64,000 nt of DNA from G963677325 sp963677325 (lineage in GTDB: Bacteria; Bacteroidota; Bacteroidia; Bacteroidales; Prolixibacteraceae), in the NCBI GenBank assembly GCA_963677325.2, contig CAXXGM010000007.1:496001-560000 (forward strand). Reading direction: 5' to 3'. Made by a program: the position numbers and the translations under genes. Below are positions 1 to 7,521 of this stretch, in pieces (the first letter of the stretch is position 1; every line of letters starts with the position of its first letter). Under the pieces are notes generated by a model that was not told the DNA's origin, searched no databases, and saw nothing but the letters and a program-made list of their open reading frames with translations.

Positions 1-23
1 TGACTATTTCATTGAATGACAAC

Positions 24-112
24 ATGCCACCAAATCATCAAAACACCAAATTTTAACCAAATGCTTTGGCGAACTTTGGAAACCTGGTGTTTTGGTGGCA
101 TCTGTTTTGATG
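24..112. repeat. Imperfect inverted repeat at window start
   Basis: Modules ATGCCACCAAA and ATCAAAACACCA at 24-49 reappear as reverse complements at 85-112 (TGGTGTTTTGGTGGCAT, then TGTTTTGATG). The modules are permuted between the arms, so the structure is not a clean hairpin. It looks like the decayed end of a dispersed intergenic repeat rather than a gene. No open frame or promoter is visible with it. Confidence 0.4.
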
Positions 113-284
113 TTCGGATGTAAATCTGCGAGGACTCACTGTTAAAATATTGATCTTGTTTCGATAACCTAATCTGTCGAAAGACACCTTAGTAGGCAAA
201 ATTGAAGGCCCCCGGTATTCTAACCTAATTACCTGATTCGGATGATAAAAAGCAACATTTGAAGATGAAGGTCGGCATCTATCA

Positions 285-380
285 AAATCCTGAAAGGGTT
301 TAATTTTAATAGCCGTAGGTGAAACCTAAGGCTAAATGAATCAAAACGGCAGCAACCCTGAAGGGGTTGAACATTTATTG
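285..380. repeat. Dispersed CCTGAAGGGGTTGAA-type repeat
   Basis: Two short motifs, TCCTGAAAGGGTTTAA and CCCTGAAGGGGTTGAAC, flank a segment containing GCCGTAGGTGAAACCTAAGGC. The same style of sequence recurs at 37258-37335 and 56375-56395. Such fragments are common between genes in Bacteroidota genomes; no coding potential is visible here. Confidence 0.5.
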
Positions 381-567
381 CGTACATTGTAAAAGATCGA
401 ATAGGGTGTGTCCCTTACCAATATTTCTCTGGTTTCATTGTGCGATATAAACCCATCGTTGTCCCTGATTTATATCGTATGCAAGTTCCAATTTTTCTGT
501 TTGAATATTCATCGTCTATTCATCTATCGTTACTGCAAACGTTAACGTGGGTTCAATCTAAGGAATG

Positions 568-765
568 GATCACCTGATCGGTCAAAAACACCTCATAGTC
601 CTTAAGTATTAAAATCCGGCCTCGCACAAATAACAGGGGTTACATAAGAGAGATGGCCGAGAGAGAAAAAATGGACCTAATTTTCTGATTAAATCAGGTA
701 ATGAGGTCGGTGAAAGGGTAAAATCAACCCCATCTACTGAGGTGTTTTTTTCAGATTAGGTGATC
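568..765. other. 198-bp inverted-repeat element: structured RNA or MITE
   Basis: The ends form two stacked perfect or near-perfect helices: 568-579 (GATCACCTGATC) with 754-765 (GATTAGGTGATC, one G-U), and 584-595 (AAAAACACCTCA) with 738-749 (TGAGGTGTTTTT, 12 of 12). Inside, CCGGCCTC at 616-623 pairs with GAGGTCGG at 703-710, a hairpin can form at 675-699, and GGGGTT at 636-641 can pair with AACCCC at 726-731, which would be a pseudoknot across the inner helix. The 3' side ends in seven T. No TAnnTTTG promoter stands at a suitable distance and no reverse transcriptase or other partner gene is close. It may be a non-autonomous mobile element with 28-bp ends or a non-coding RNA; the sequence alone does not decide. 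Confidence 0.55.
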
Positions 766-873
766 TTAGCATTAAATAACCATCCCCTGGATTTGGGAAA
801 TAACTTCAAATCTGCTTTTGTGACAAGTGAAATCTCTATTAATACTTTGTTCTTCTCAATTTACTCGTAGTTT

Positions 874-1179
874 TTAGAGTTTGATTGATAGTTCTAAGTG
901 TCCGCCCAATCCAACCTCTACAATTTTATGAAGAGTCGAAAGACGCGCTTCCTTAATATTGTTTTCAATTTTTGAGATATATGATTTTGTCGTGCCAACT
1001 TTATCAGCAAGTTCTTCCTGTGTTAAACCTTTTTCAAGCCGGGCCTGGCGAAGTAGGACCCCTATTTTGAAGTTTTCATAACCCGCCTCTAATTCGTCAC
1101 GCTTTTTTGTGCCGCGTTTACCGTAATTCTTTTCCTTGAATTCGTCAAGGGGCATTATGTTTTTATTTTTCCCTTTCAT
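874..1179 (-). CDS. higA: HigA-type antitoxin, XRE-family HTH protein
   Basis: This 101-residue protein has a basic N-terminal stretch (residues 1-37) and an XRE/Cro helix-turn-helix from about residue 38 to 95, with the typical core LRQARLEKGLTQEELADKVG and the recognition-helix segment TTKSYISKIEN. By family it should bind and neutralise the toxin encoded just upstream and repress their shared promoter. Its reading frame overlaps the toxin gene by 17 bp, so the two are translated together in the toxin-first order typical of HigBA. A candidate operator lies in front of the toxin gene at 1542-1555. The domain call is firm; the name higA rests on gene order and toxin type. Confidence 0.8.
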   Translation of the reverse strand: MKGKNKNIMPLDEFKEKNYGKRGTKKRDELEAGYENFKIGVLLRQARLEKGLTQEELADKVGTTKSYISKIENNIKEARLSTLHKIVEVGLGGHLELSIKL

Positions 1180-1510
1180 ATTCTTCCCTTATTTTTATTG
1201 CTATTTCAATTTCCTGTTTTGGGGTCTTTTGTGTTTTCTTTTGAAAACCATTAGCCAAAACAACTAACTGTCCATGGTCAAAAAAACAGAAAATGCGAAA
1301 AATATCGCTTTCCGACTGAACCCTTATTTCGTAAAGACCATCGGTGTTTTCAATGTGTTTCAGGTACGTCTCAGGAACCCTTTGCAAATCTTCTATCAGG
1401 TCAAAAGTCCAGACAATTTTCGCTTTTACTTTTTTGTTTTGTTTTTCAAAGAATTCTTGAAAATAGTCTTTGTAAAAAATAACAGTCCTATATTTCAGCT
1501 TCTTGTCCAT
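1163..1510 (-). CDS. higB: HigB/RelE-superfamily toxin (Gp49-like)
   Basis: This 115-residue protein resembles phage-derived Gp49-like/HigB toxins of the RelE superfamily: YKDYFQEFFEKQNKKVKAKIVWTFDLIED, then the strand region GLYEIRVQSESDIFRIFCFFD and the hydrophobic segment LVVLANGFQKKTQKTP. Members of this family usually act as ribosome-dependent mRNA endonucleases or growth inhibitors. The conserved GLYEIR and FRIFCFFD segments are present, so it looks intact. The start at 1510 is the only ATG before the conserved domain and lies just 6 bases from a TAnnTTTG box, so the message may be leaderless. The antitoxin gene follows with a 17-bp overlap. Confidence 0.8.
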   Translation of the reverse strand: MDKKLKYRTVIFYKDYFQEFFEKQNKKVKAKIVWTFDLIEDLQRVPETYLKHIENTDGLYEIRVQSESDIFRIFCFFDHGQLVVLANGFQKKTQKTPKQEIEIAIKIREEYEREK

Positions 1511-1515
1511 TAAAG

Positions 1516-1523
1516 CAAAGATA
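1516..1523 (-). promoter_or_regulatory. -7 box (TATCTTTG) of the higBA promoter
   Basis: On the minus strand TATCTTTG fits the Bacteroidota -7 consensus TAnnTTTG exactly, with a TTG about 19 bases upstream inside the 1542-1555 dyad. Its distance to the toxin ATG leaves almost no 5' leader. Confidence 0.55.
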
Positions 1524-1541
1524 GTAATGTTTCCCTAAAGT

Positions 1542-1555
1542 ACAACAATAGTTGT
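1542..1555. promoter_or_regulatory. Candidate HigA operator palindrome
   Basis: ACAAC-AATA-GTTGT is a perfect 5-bp dyad with a 4-bp spacer. It covers the predicted -33 region of the higBA promoter, where binding by the XRE-type antitoxin would block RNA polymerase. The role is inferred from position and symmetry. Confidence 0.45.
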
Positions 1556-1577
1556 TCAATATCCTTAGCCGTAACAC

Positions 1578-1625
1578 CAAAACACTGGCAAGAATTGCAG
1601 CAGGAGTATTCAAAACACTGGCAAG
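1578..1625. repeat. 15-bp direct repeat at the ORF6N truncation
   Basis: CAAAACACTGGCAAG occurs at 1578-1592 and again at 1611-1625, 33 bp apart and in frame. It sits where the ORF6N homology ends and may be the scar of slippage or recombination. Confidence 0.6.
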
Positions 1626-1988
1626 CATTATGGTTCCATGTTCTGTAAATGCATAAGGATTTGTTCTTGAAAATTTAATTTTTGAAAGGTGATCGCAATT
1701 TGCGATAACTTCTTCCTTCTCCTGGTCAGACAATTGAAACATAAAATCTTCAGGAAATCTGCCAGAATTTCTTTTGACTTGCTCATTTAACCTGCTGGTT
1801 TTTACTCCGTAAATATTTGCAAGGTCGGTATCCAGCATTACTCTATGTCCGCGTATTAACAATATTGCACGATCAATTTTTTCTGCTGGTATTATTGCTA
1901 AATTAAATTGGACATCAGCGAAGGTGGAGTGCAAATCCGCACCAGCCGGGGAAATGAGCTTGCAAATTGCACCTGAATCCGCTATGTT

Positions 1989-2729
1989 TTATGACTCCCG
2001 GTTAGTGGCAGTTATTATTTCTTTGGATTTTGTATCAAAAATAATTAAACCTTCTTCTTTGTCTCCAAGTTGCCCGATTAATTCTCCGTTCTTATTCCAA
2101 ACCGATGATTTTCCTGCACATTCATATCCTCCTGATTTTCCAACATAATTGGCCATAAATGTTACCATATTTTTATTCTTGGCTATGCCGGATAGTTTTT
2201 TTAGTTCAGCATCAATTCCTCCAACAGAACTTAATACACTTGCTATATAAATTGTTGCATTATTTTGGCTTGCATACTCGCAATGTGCCTTAATAGTCGC
2301 CTCATAGCAAATTGCAGGGGATACAACTTCTGTTTCTAAATTAAGGACCAGGGGATTTTTGCCTGCTGTAAAAATCGATTTTTCCGGTGGATATAAATAC
2401 TGTTTTGAATAGGTGGTTATTCGCTCCTGATGAGGTTGAAAAATAATCATACTGACAAATACATTCCTCTCTTTTCTTGTTGGTAATCCAACTCCAATTG
2501 TGATGCTGTTCTTATCGCTTAGGCTTTGCATCTCATCCAATCTTGTATTATCCTGATTGGTAGCAAGACTCTCTGCTAAATCCGGTTCGTAACCCGTTAA
2601 TGACAACTCAGGAAAAACCACCATATGCGCATTATGCTGAATTGCTTGTTTTATCCACTTTAAATGATTTTCTAAATTTTTCTCAATGTTCCCTTTAAAT
2701 GGCTCTGTTTGTGCTATTGCAACTCTCAT
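1989..2729 (-). CDS. Carbon-nitrogen hydrolase (nitrilase superfamily)
   Basis: This 246-residue cytoplasmic protein is a complete nitrilase-superfamily amidase, a family that hydrolyses non-peptide C-N bonds through a Glu-Lys-Cys triad. The start MRVAIAQTEP is characteristic. The triad can be placed at Glu41 (VVFPELSLTGYEPD), Lys109 (TYSKQYLYPPE) and Cys141 (SPAICYEA). The substrate cannot be read from the sequence; the length and the FPELSLTGY motif fit small carbon-nitrogen hydrolases acting on omega-amides or similar compounds. It stands alone, without neighbours that would suggest a pathway. Confidence 0.85.
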   Translation of the reverse strand: MRVAIAQTEPFKGNIEKNLENHLKWIKQAIQHNAHMVVFPELSLTGYEPDLAESLATNQDNTRLDEMQSLSDKNSITIGVGLPTRKERNVFVSMIIFQPHQERITTYSKQYLYPPEKSIFTAGKNPLVLNLETEVVSPAICYEATIKAHCEYASQNNATIYIASVLSSVGGIDAELKKLSGIAKNKNMVTFMANYVGKSGGYECAGKSSVWNKNGELIGQLGDKEEGLIIFDTKSKEIITATNRES

Positions 2730-2758
2730 TTTGTTATATTGAAATTTTATAATAGTGG

Positions 2759-2825
2759 AACTGTGTCCCGTGTCTCATTAAAGAACAATGGCACGGTTTT
2801 ACAAAACCGCGCCAGCGAGGGGATG
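2759..2825. repeat. Dispersed GTGTCTCATTGAAGAACAATGGCACGG repeat, copy 1
   Basis: The segment reading CCGTGTCTCATTAAAGAACA followed by ATGGCACGGTTTTACAAAAC and CGCGCCAGCGAGGGG is nearly identical to 4257-4312. Partial inverted copies are seen at 55693-55725 and 56290-56370. It is non-coding. Confidence 0.7.
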
Positions 2826-2960
2826 AGTTGTGAAAAATTATTGACACGTCGACCTCTTGTATTATTAAATAATGAAGATTGAAAAGAAGAAATCTCATTC
2901 CGGCCGACTAATTCAAAAATATTTGGAATAGGTGCAATAAATCCCAGGATGTTTATATTC

Positions 2961-4154
2961 TCAATTAGCAGAAAGAAAATTCGATTTTATTTCATTAATT
3001 CTTCGGTTGAAAACTTCGATGCTATCGTAGGTCTCAGTTCTGGGAATATTATAATCATTTACAATTGCCTCAATACCCTTTTTTTTCAGTTCATTTGGGT
3101 ACATGATCTCATACCTGCGGTATAATTCTGATCTGAAGGTTGAATCAACAATTCCAGGCACTCCATAGACCTGTTTGTGGTCCTTTAAAGGGCTATAAAA
3201 GACCATGCCCGTAAACATATCTTTATATTTTAACTTATCGGTTGTACTTATCACATAATCAAAATGATCGTTTCCGAAAGGAGAATTTCTAAAATCAAAG
3301 CCTATAGTCGGATTTCCTACCAAATCAAAGGCTGCATCCCAATATCCTTCCTGGATCAGTGTTTCCGGCGATTGTTGGGTTTCACCAATAGTGTTGATAA
3401 GTACATTTGCAATTATTTGAATGCCATATCTTTTTGACAAAAACTGACCTGCACTCGTAAAGCCGTCTTTGTCTTGCCATTCAGGATTAATAAATGAATG
3501 ATATTCATTCAAGATTACCAATAATTTCTTTCTTTTCTCACTTTTAATTTGTTCAAACCTTTTAATGATATTAACAGCCATTACACTGTCACGTTTTACA
3601 TGCATAAAGTGTTTTCTATCATTCCAAGAGGAAATGGAATACCAATCATAATAAAGATCGCAAGCATAAAGGTTTACTCTTTTCGATAGGTCTAATTTTC
3701 TGTTTAGACCATAAACTGTTTTTAGCAAATTATAGTAGTTTGGATTATTCCAGATTGGGTAAAAATTCATTTCCCGTTGAAAATGTTTGAGTTTGATATC
3801 AGCTTCGTTGGTATCATTACTGCTGTATTTTAAATAATTATTTATTGAATCGGCATAATTTACGCTTCCTATTTCCGTACAAACATTTCCCACTTTATCT
3901 ATAAATCTTTGATCTTTAATTATATCTATTATTAAATCATACTGTTTTACCTCAGCATGATATCTTTCGCAAAGGATAACAATATCGTGGTCATTAAATA
4001 AATTTAGGATATAACTCTTTGGTGGGAGGTCAGTTCCTTTGATGAAAGTGATATACTTAGCTAATCTCGCATTATTATCCTCATTTTTTGATTGTGAATT
4101 GCAAAAAGATGAAACTATAAAACACAAATAGAATATATGAATGGTCTTTTTCAT
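2961..4154 (-). CDS. Secreted protein, erythromycin esterase/ChaN-like
   Basis: This 397-residue protein starts with an export signal (MKKTIHIFYLCFIVSSFCNS) and is probably secreted or periplasmic. After residue 40 the segment HDIVILCERYHAEVKQYDLIIDII resembles the conserved GE.H motif region of the EreA/ChaN/Tiki superfamily, and KKLLVILNEYHSF near the middle may be the second conserved His block. These families include erythromycin esterases and haem-binding ChaN, but there is no basis for assigning a substrate. The rest shows no recognisable domain. No operon partner is visible; repeats bound it on both sides. The superfamily assignment is tentative. Confidence 0.5.
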   Translation of the reverse strand: MKKTIHIFYLCFIVSSFCNSQSKNEDNNARLAKYITFIKGTDLPPKSYILNLFNDHDIVILCERYHAEVKQYDLIIDIIKDQRFIDKVGNVCTEIGSVNYADSINNYLKYSSNDTNEADIKLKHFQREMNFYPIWNNPNYYNLLKTVYGLNRKLDLSKRVNLYACDLYYDWYSISSWNDRKHFMHVKRDSVMAVNIIKRFEQIKSEKRKKLLVILNEYHSFINPEWQDKDGFTSAGQFLSKRYGIQIIANVLINTIGETQQSPETLIQEGYWDAAFDLVGNPTIGFDFRNSPFGNDHFDYVISTTDKLKYKDMFTGMVFYSPLKDHKQVYGVPGIVDSTFRSELYRRYEIMYPNELKKKGIEAIVNDYNIPRTETYDSIEVFNRRINEIKSNFLSAN

Positions 4155-4256
4155 CTTTTACTAATTAAATTTTAAGTCATTGAACATTTTTGGAGCTTTG
4201 CTGCATCTTGGATCAGGAAAGTCCCAGTTATCATCCCCCTGGCTGGCGCGGAACTG

Positions 4257-4390
4257 TGTTCCGTGTCTCATTGAAGAACAATGGCACGGTTTACAAAACC
4301 GCCCCGCTCCTCAGCATTTGTTCCACAGAAGTTCAAAGCAACTGGTGCGAATTTGTAATTCGCATCTTTTAACCAGCGATTTACAATCAC
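4257..4390. repeat. Dispersed repeats between genes (two families)
   Basis: At 4257-4312 lies a second copy of the 2759-2825 repeat. At 4345-4390 a different palindromic family follows (GCGAATTTGTAATTCGC, then CAGCGATTTACAATC). Related pieces occur at 1929-1965 and 33960-33985. Open frames across this stretch are products of repeat sequence and not genes. Confidence 0.6.
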
Positions 4391-4409
4391 TATTTCACCA
4401 ATTTCTGAA

Positions 4410-5360
4410 TTAATCATCGTCAAATACACGTAATCTACCCTCAATCCTCTCCATATACGTCTTTCCCAAAACCCTTTGTCCAATTTTTGCAAGAGCCCAC
4501 GGATAATAAATTCCAAGGGTGATGATGGCAAGTAAAGTCTGTCCCCAGATGAATTTGAAGTCGTTCCACTCCTCGAGGTCATAGCCAAATTTGATGCTTT
4601 GGTTATCAACGATGTTGCTTACCGTTCTTTCCGAAAAATATTCATACAGCCTTAAATAAGCCAGCGGGAAGTAAATGCCGAAGGTGATGATCGAGAGCAC
4701 CATCTCAAGAAGGATCTTTCCGGCAGAAGGCCAAAACTTTGTATTCCAGCCGATCTGGTACTCCCTGTAATTGAATTTGACCGCCCATTTATAAACAAAA
4801 TACATGTAAGGCACCATGATGATCATCATAATGATTTGCTGTGCAAGGGGCTGAGGCCCCCAATGTTGAATTATAATCAGAGTGTTCAACACGATCGTAA
4901 TCACGAGGGTGAGGGTGATGATCAGAAAAAGTTGTCCACCCTTTCCACGAAATGAAAAATTGCTGCCTCGCCAGGAAGAATTTTCGGCGGTAAACCGCTG
5001 AAGATCCCTTATAAACCACGGCGAGTAGATCCCAAGGGTGATGATCGAGAGAAACATTCCAAGGCAGATCAACCCGATGAATTTCCAGATGTTGAAACTG
5101 CATTGAATAGTGGTTTCCTTCAGCCCGATATTTTCGAGGACAAGCTTGAAAAAATAAATGGTCCAAACCATCGCTGCCAAAATCAGGGGTATGAAGAGAA
5201 GCAGGAGACTGTAAGAGGGTTTCTCATCTGGCTCCATCTGCTTGAATGATTGTATTTTAAACAGCAGAAGGCAGTAAGGGATCAGGAAAATAACATAAAA
5301 GGTCATCCACAGCGGAAAAAATTTCCGTCCGTTTAATTGAAAGTCAAAATAGTTTTTCAT
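4410..5360 (-). CDS. DUF898 (YjgN-like) multi-pass membrane protein
   Basis: This 316-residue integral membrane protein belongs to the DUF898/YjgN family of unknown function. It begins with the usual MKNYFDFQLNGRKFFPLW and has about eight hydrophobic segments. The signature GxYxPW occurs three times in near-repeats: SIITLGIYSPWF (about residue 105), SIITFGIYFPLA (about 220) and AIITLGIYYPWA (about 285), each followed by a charged, aromatic stretch. This suggests an internally repeated fold. The gene stands alone with repeats on its 3' side. Function unknown. Confidence 0.8.
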   Translation of the reverse strand: MKNYFDFQLNGRKFFPLWMTFYVIFLIPYCLLLFKIQSFKQMEPDEKPSYSLLLLFIPLILAAMVWTIYFFKLVLENIGLKETTIQCSFNIWKFIGLICLGMFLSIITLGIYSPWFIRDLQRFTAENSSWRGSNFSFRGKGGQLFLIITLTLVITIVLNTLIIIQHWGPQPLAQQIIMMIIMVPYMYFVYKWAVKFNYREYQIGWNTKFWPSAGKILLEMVLSIITFGIYFPLAYLRLYEYFSERTVSNIVDNQSIKFGYDLEEWNDFKFIWGQTLLAIITLGIYYPWALAKIGQRVLGKTYMERIEGRLRVFDDD

Positions 5361-6231
5361 CGAAAATCAGTTATCGTAGTGAGTAATTCGCTCCGGTCAG
5401 GATCATTTTTTTCATTAATTGTTACTCATTAGTTATTCGGTTCAGCAAATATAAAAAATATATGGATGTTCCAAATATACACTTACATAATTTTCAATAT
5501 TTGTTATTCAATGCAGGTATCCGATTAGGGTGAGGCATGCCGTAAACGTTTTTTTTGTCACGGACTGTCAGAAAGTTTATGCCCCGACGAAATAGCAACA
5601 GGTATTGTGGGAGAAACAAATTTGTGATTTCCTGTTTTTGTCCGCTTGTAACATGACTAAATCATTTCTATCAAGGCCCGCGTCATTTGTCTTTTTAGCC
5701 GCATGACGGCGATATTTTGGTAGCTGGAACCGAAACACATTTTATTTCAGCCGTGTAACGGCGACATGATGGTGTCTAAATCATTTCTGAATAATTATTC
5801 ACATTTATCCGGCCAATGATCGCTCCGTATTTTCTCCGTATTTGCTCCGTATTTGCGTCGTACCAGGTTCGGTACTGAAAATTGTTCAAAAACAGCCAGG
5901 AATCGTATATTTATTCATGTTTTTGCATAAACATACACAAGGGGGGATTTGTGAAGCTAAAAGGGCCCGAACCCATTCCGGTATTTAGTTCTTGTCGCTA
6001 ATTTAAATGTTTCTTCAGAAGATTCCTCACTTCGTGTCATCTTAAAGAGCAAGATGAAATGTCACTCTGAGAGCCTACTCAAAAAAATTGCGCACGATGA
6101 GACAAAGACGGCCCTGTCATTCCGACGCGAAGCGAGGAATCCCTTACTCCTTGAATAAATCTGTCATTGGTACGAAGTGAGGAATCTTTTGAGGAATCTT
6201 TTGAAAAATGTCTTTAAAACGTATTGTTGGG
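5361..6231. other. Gene-poor stretch with several dispersed repeats
   Basis: No gene is supported in this 870-bp stretch. It holds a three-fold CTCCGTATTT tandem (about 5821-5860), a GCCGTGTAACGGCGACAT motif (about 5752-5770) that recurs at 56013-56030, and a TCATTCCGACGCGAAGCGAG-type repeat (about 6118-6140), with a second ACGAAGTGAGGAATC piece at 6173-6187. These are typical short interspersed sequences of Bacteroidota. Promoter activity for the gene ending at 4410 must lie near 5360, but no clear TAnnTTTG box was found. Confidence 0.6.
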
Positions 6232-6864
6232 TTATCGTAAGAATGAAAATCCGATAGATGTTCCATTTTTAAGACCGTAGCCAAGCATAATGTTCATAAG
6301 AGCCATTGGTTCAAGATTCCTTGCTGATTTGAGCGGACCGCAATCGACCGCATCAAAGCCCATCTGTGTGATCAGGTCAGCTGTTTTCTTCCGGGCCTGC
6401 TCGTCATCGCCCGCATAAAATACACTGATGGCCCTGTCATTAATTCTGGGATTCTGCGAAGCATATACCTGAGCGAAAACGGTGTTGAAGGCTTTAACAA
6501 CAAAGGTTCCCGGCAACATTTTCGCAATTTCTTCAGCTGCCGAGGTGGTTGTTCCAAGCTTTAAGGAAGAGTAATCTTCACTGAGCGGATTGGTAACGTC
6601 GATTAAAATCTTTCCTTTTAAAGGTGATTTAATTTGAGGGAGTACTTCTTTTACCGCACTATAAGGAATTGCAAGAAGAATCATCTCTGCATCCATCACC
6701 GCAGTAATACTATTTGCGGCCCGCGCATTTTTGCCCGCCTGATTGGCAGCCTCTTCAGCATGTTGTTGATTATTAGCCGAAAAAATAACTTCATGACCTA
6801 ATTTGGAAAGCCAGGTTCCAAGTGATTTTCCTATGTTTCCCGAACCAATTATTGCAATTCTCAT
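6232..6864 (-). CDS. NADP oxidoreductase, F420-dependent type (Rossmann)
   Basis: The protein opens with a Rossmann nucleotide-binding fold, MRIAIIGSGNIGKSLGTWL, and continues with AEMILLAIPYSAVKEVLP, ILIDVTNP and VVKAFNTVFAQVYA, the pattern of NADPH-dependent F420 reductase-like proteins. In organisms without F420 these usually act as NADP-linked reductases of unknown substrate. The open frame extends nine codons further upstream, but the ATG at 6864 is chosen because AGGAGGG lies 6 bases before it, one of the few strong Shine-Dalgarno sequences in this window. About 210 residues, the normal family length. It is monocistronic as far as can be seen. Confidence 0.75.
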   Translation of the reverse strand: MRIAIIGSGNIGKSLGTWLSKLGHEVIFSANNQQHAEEAANQAGKNARAANSITAVMDAEMILLAIPYSAVKEVLPQIKSPLKGKILIDVTNPLSEDYSSLKLGTTTSAAEEIAKMLPGTFVVKAFNTVFAQVYASQNPRINDRAISVFYAGDDEQARKKTADLITQMGFDAVDCGPLKSARNLEPMALMNIMLGYGLKNGTSIGFSFLR

Positions 6865-6997
6865 TTGTTCCCTCCTTTTATAGACAAACAAAAGAGAAAT
6901 AGAAAAAGTTCGAGATCAAGAAGGTTAGCTTACGATGTTTCACAAATAATTTGTGCCACTTTGTGAAAAACTTAGTGGAACATTGTGACCCAAAGAT

Positions 6998-7198
6998 CTA
7001 TTTTTTCCCGGATTTTAATTCCTTGATTTGATTCGATAAAGCCGTAATGGTATCCTGCAGATCGAGCAATTCCTGAATTTGTTGATGATAAGCATTGAAC
7101 TGATCAATAATTATATCATTTAGCTCGGCGTTTTTGTAACCCGCTTGTTCGAAACTTTCCCGCAGGCCCTGGATAAAATTTTCGTGCGCTGTAGACAT
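6998..7198 (-). CDS. Small coiled-coil protein of unknown function
   Basis: A 66-residue, highly polar protein with no signal peptide or membrane segment. The C-terminal half (QQIQELLDLQDTITALSNQIKELKSGKK) shows heptad spacing expected for a short coiled coil. It follows the tRNA-Pro gene on the same strand, separated by a terminator, so it has its own promoter or none. I do not recognise the family; it could be a real small protein because its composition is protein-like and the frame is intact. Confidence 0.5.
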   Translation of the reverse strand: MSTAHENFIQGLRESFEQAGYKNAELNDIIIDQFNAYHQQIQELLDLQDTITALSNQIKELKSGKK

Positions 7199-7224
7199 GG
7201 CAATGATAATTAAGGTTGATAATA

Positions 7225-7262
7225 AAAAGACCTGACAGTTTTGAAAACCTGTCAGGTCTTTT
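7225..7262 (-). terminator. Rho-independent terminator of tRNA-Pro
   Basis: AAAAGACCTGACAG (7225-7238) and CTGTCAGGTCTTTT (7249-7262) form a perfect 14-bp hairpin with a T-rich tail on both strands, directly 3' of the tRNA gene. Confidence 0.85.
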
Positions 7263-7267
7263 CTGTG

Positions 7268-7341
7268 TCGGGGTAGCCGGATTTGAACCGACGACCTCGT
7301 CGTCCCGAACGACGCGCGCTACCAAGCTGCGCTACACCCCG
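7268..7341 (-). tRNA. tRNA-Pro(CGG)
   Basis: The minus strand folds as a cloverleaf: acceptor CGGGGTG/TACCCCG, D arm GCGC...GCGC, anticodon stem CGTCG/CGACG around the loop TTCGGGA (anticodon CGG), and T arm GTCGG-TTCGAAT-CCGGC. The 3' CCA is not encoded. A TACATTTG promoter box stands 13 bases upstream and a strong terminator follows. Confidence 0.95.
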
Positions 7342-7353
7342 ATTATTGCGGGG

Positions 7354-7361
7354 CAAATGTA
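7354..7361 (-). promoter_or_regulatory. -7 box (TACATTTG) of tRNA-Pro promoter
   Basis: TACATTTG on the minus strand matches the Bacteroidota consensus TAnnTTTG and lies 12 bases before the 5' end of the mature tRNA. Confidence 0.65.
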
Positions 7362-7521
7362 ATGGATTTTTCAGGAACTAACAAAGACAAGGCAAAAATA
7401 GTATAGAGTTCGAAGTATTCTAAGGCCTTTATACACTGTTAATGTGTATAGTTTTTAAATCTTTCCGGCTCTATATTATTTCTTGCAGAGTACTTATACG
7501 GCTTCTTCGGGAAGAGGGATC

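Larger units (their letters stand above)
1488..1934 (-). pseudogene. Truncated ORF6N-domain protein
   Basis: Residues 10-110 carry a clear ORF6N domain, a DNA-binding module of phage and mobile-element regulators: LIRGHRVMLDTDLANIYGV, QVKRNSGRFPEDFMFQLSDQE and the FTEHGTIMLASVLNTP segment. Intact ORF6N proteins continue after this point with a conserved helix and a C-terminal domain. Here the frame instead passes through a duplicated 15-base word (1578-1592 and 1611-1625) and then translates the higBA promoter region into a non-homologous tail, ending within the toxin gene. The gene looks like a remnant deleted on its 3' side and joined to the toxin-antitoxin pair. The N-terminal start is uncertain. 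Confidence 0.7.

Noticed and set aside
568..765. Retron non-coding RNA (complementary ends like a1/a2)
   Set aside because: No reverse transcriptase gene lies in the neighbourhood and no conserved branching G region could be recognised.
4180..4413. Plus-strand open frames of 60-77 codons
   Set aside because: They are made of dispersed repeat sequence (second copy of the 2759 repeat and the GCGAATTTGTAATTCGC family) and overlap the end of the DUF898 gene.
7116..7325. 69-codon minus-strand frame
   Set aside because: It runs through the tRNA-Pro gene and its terminator.
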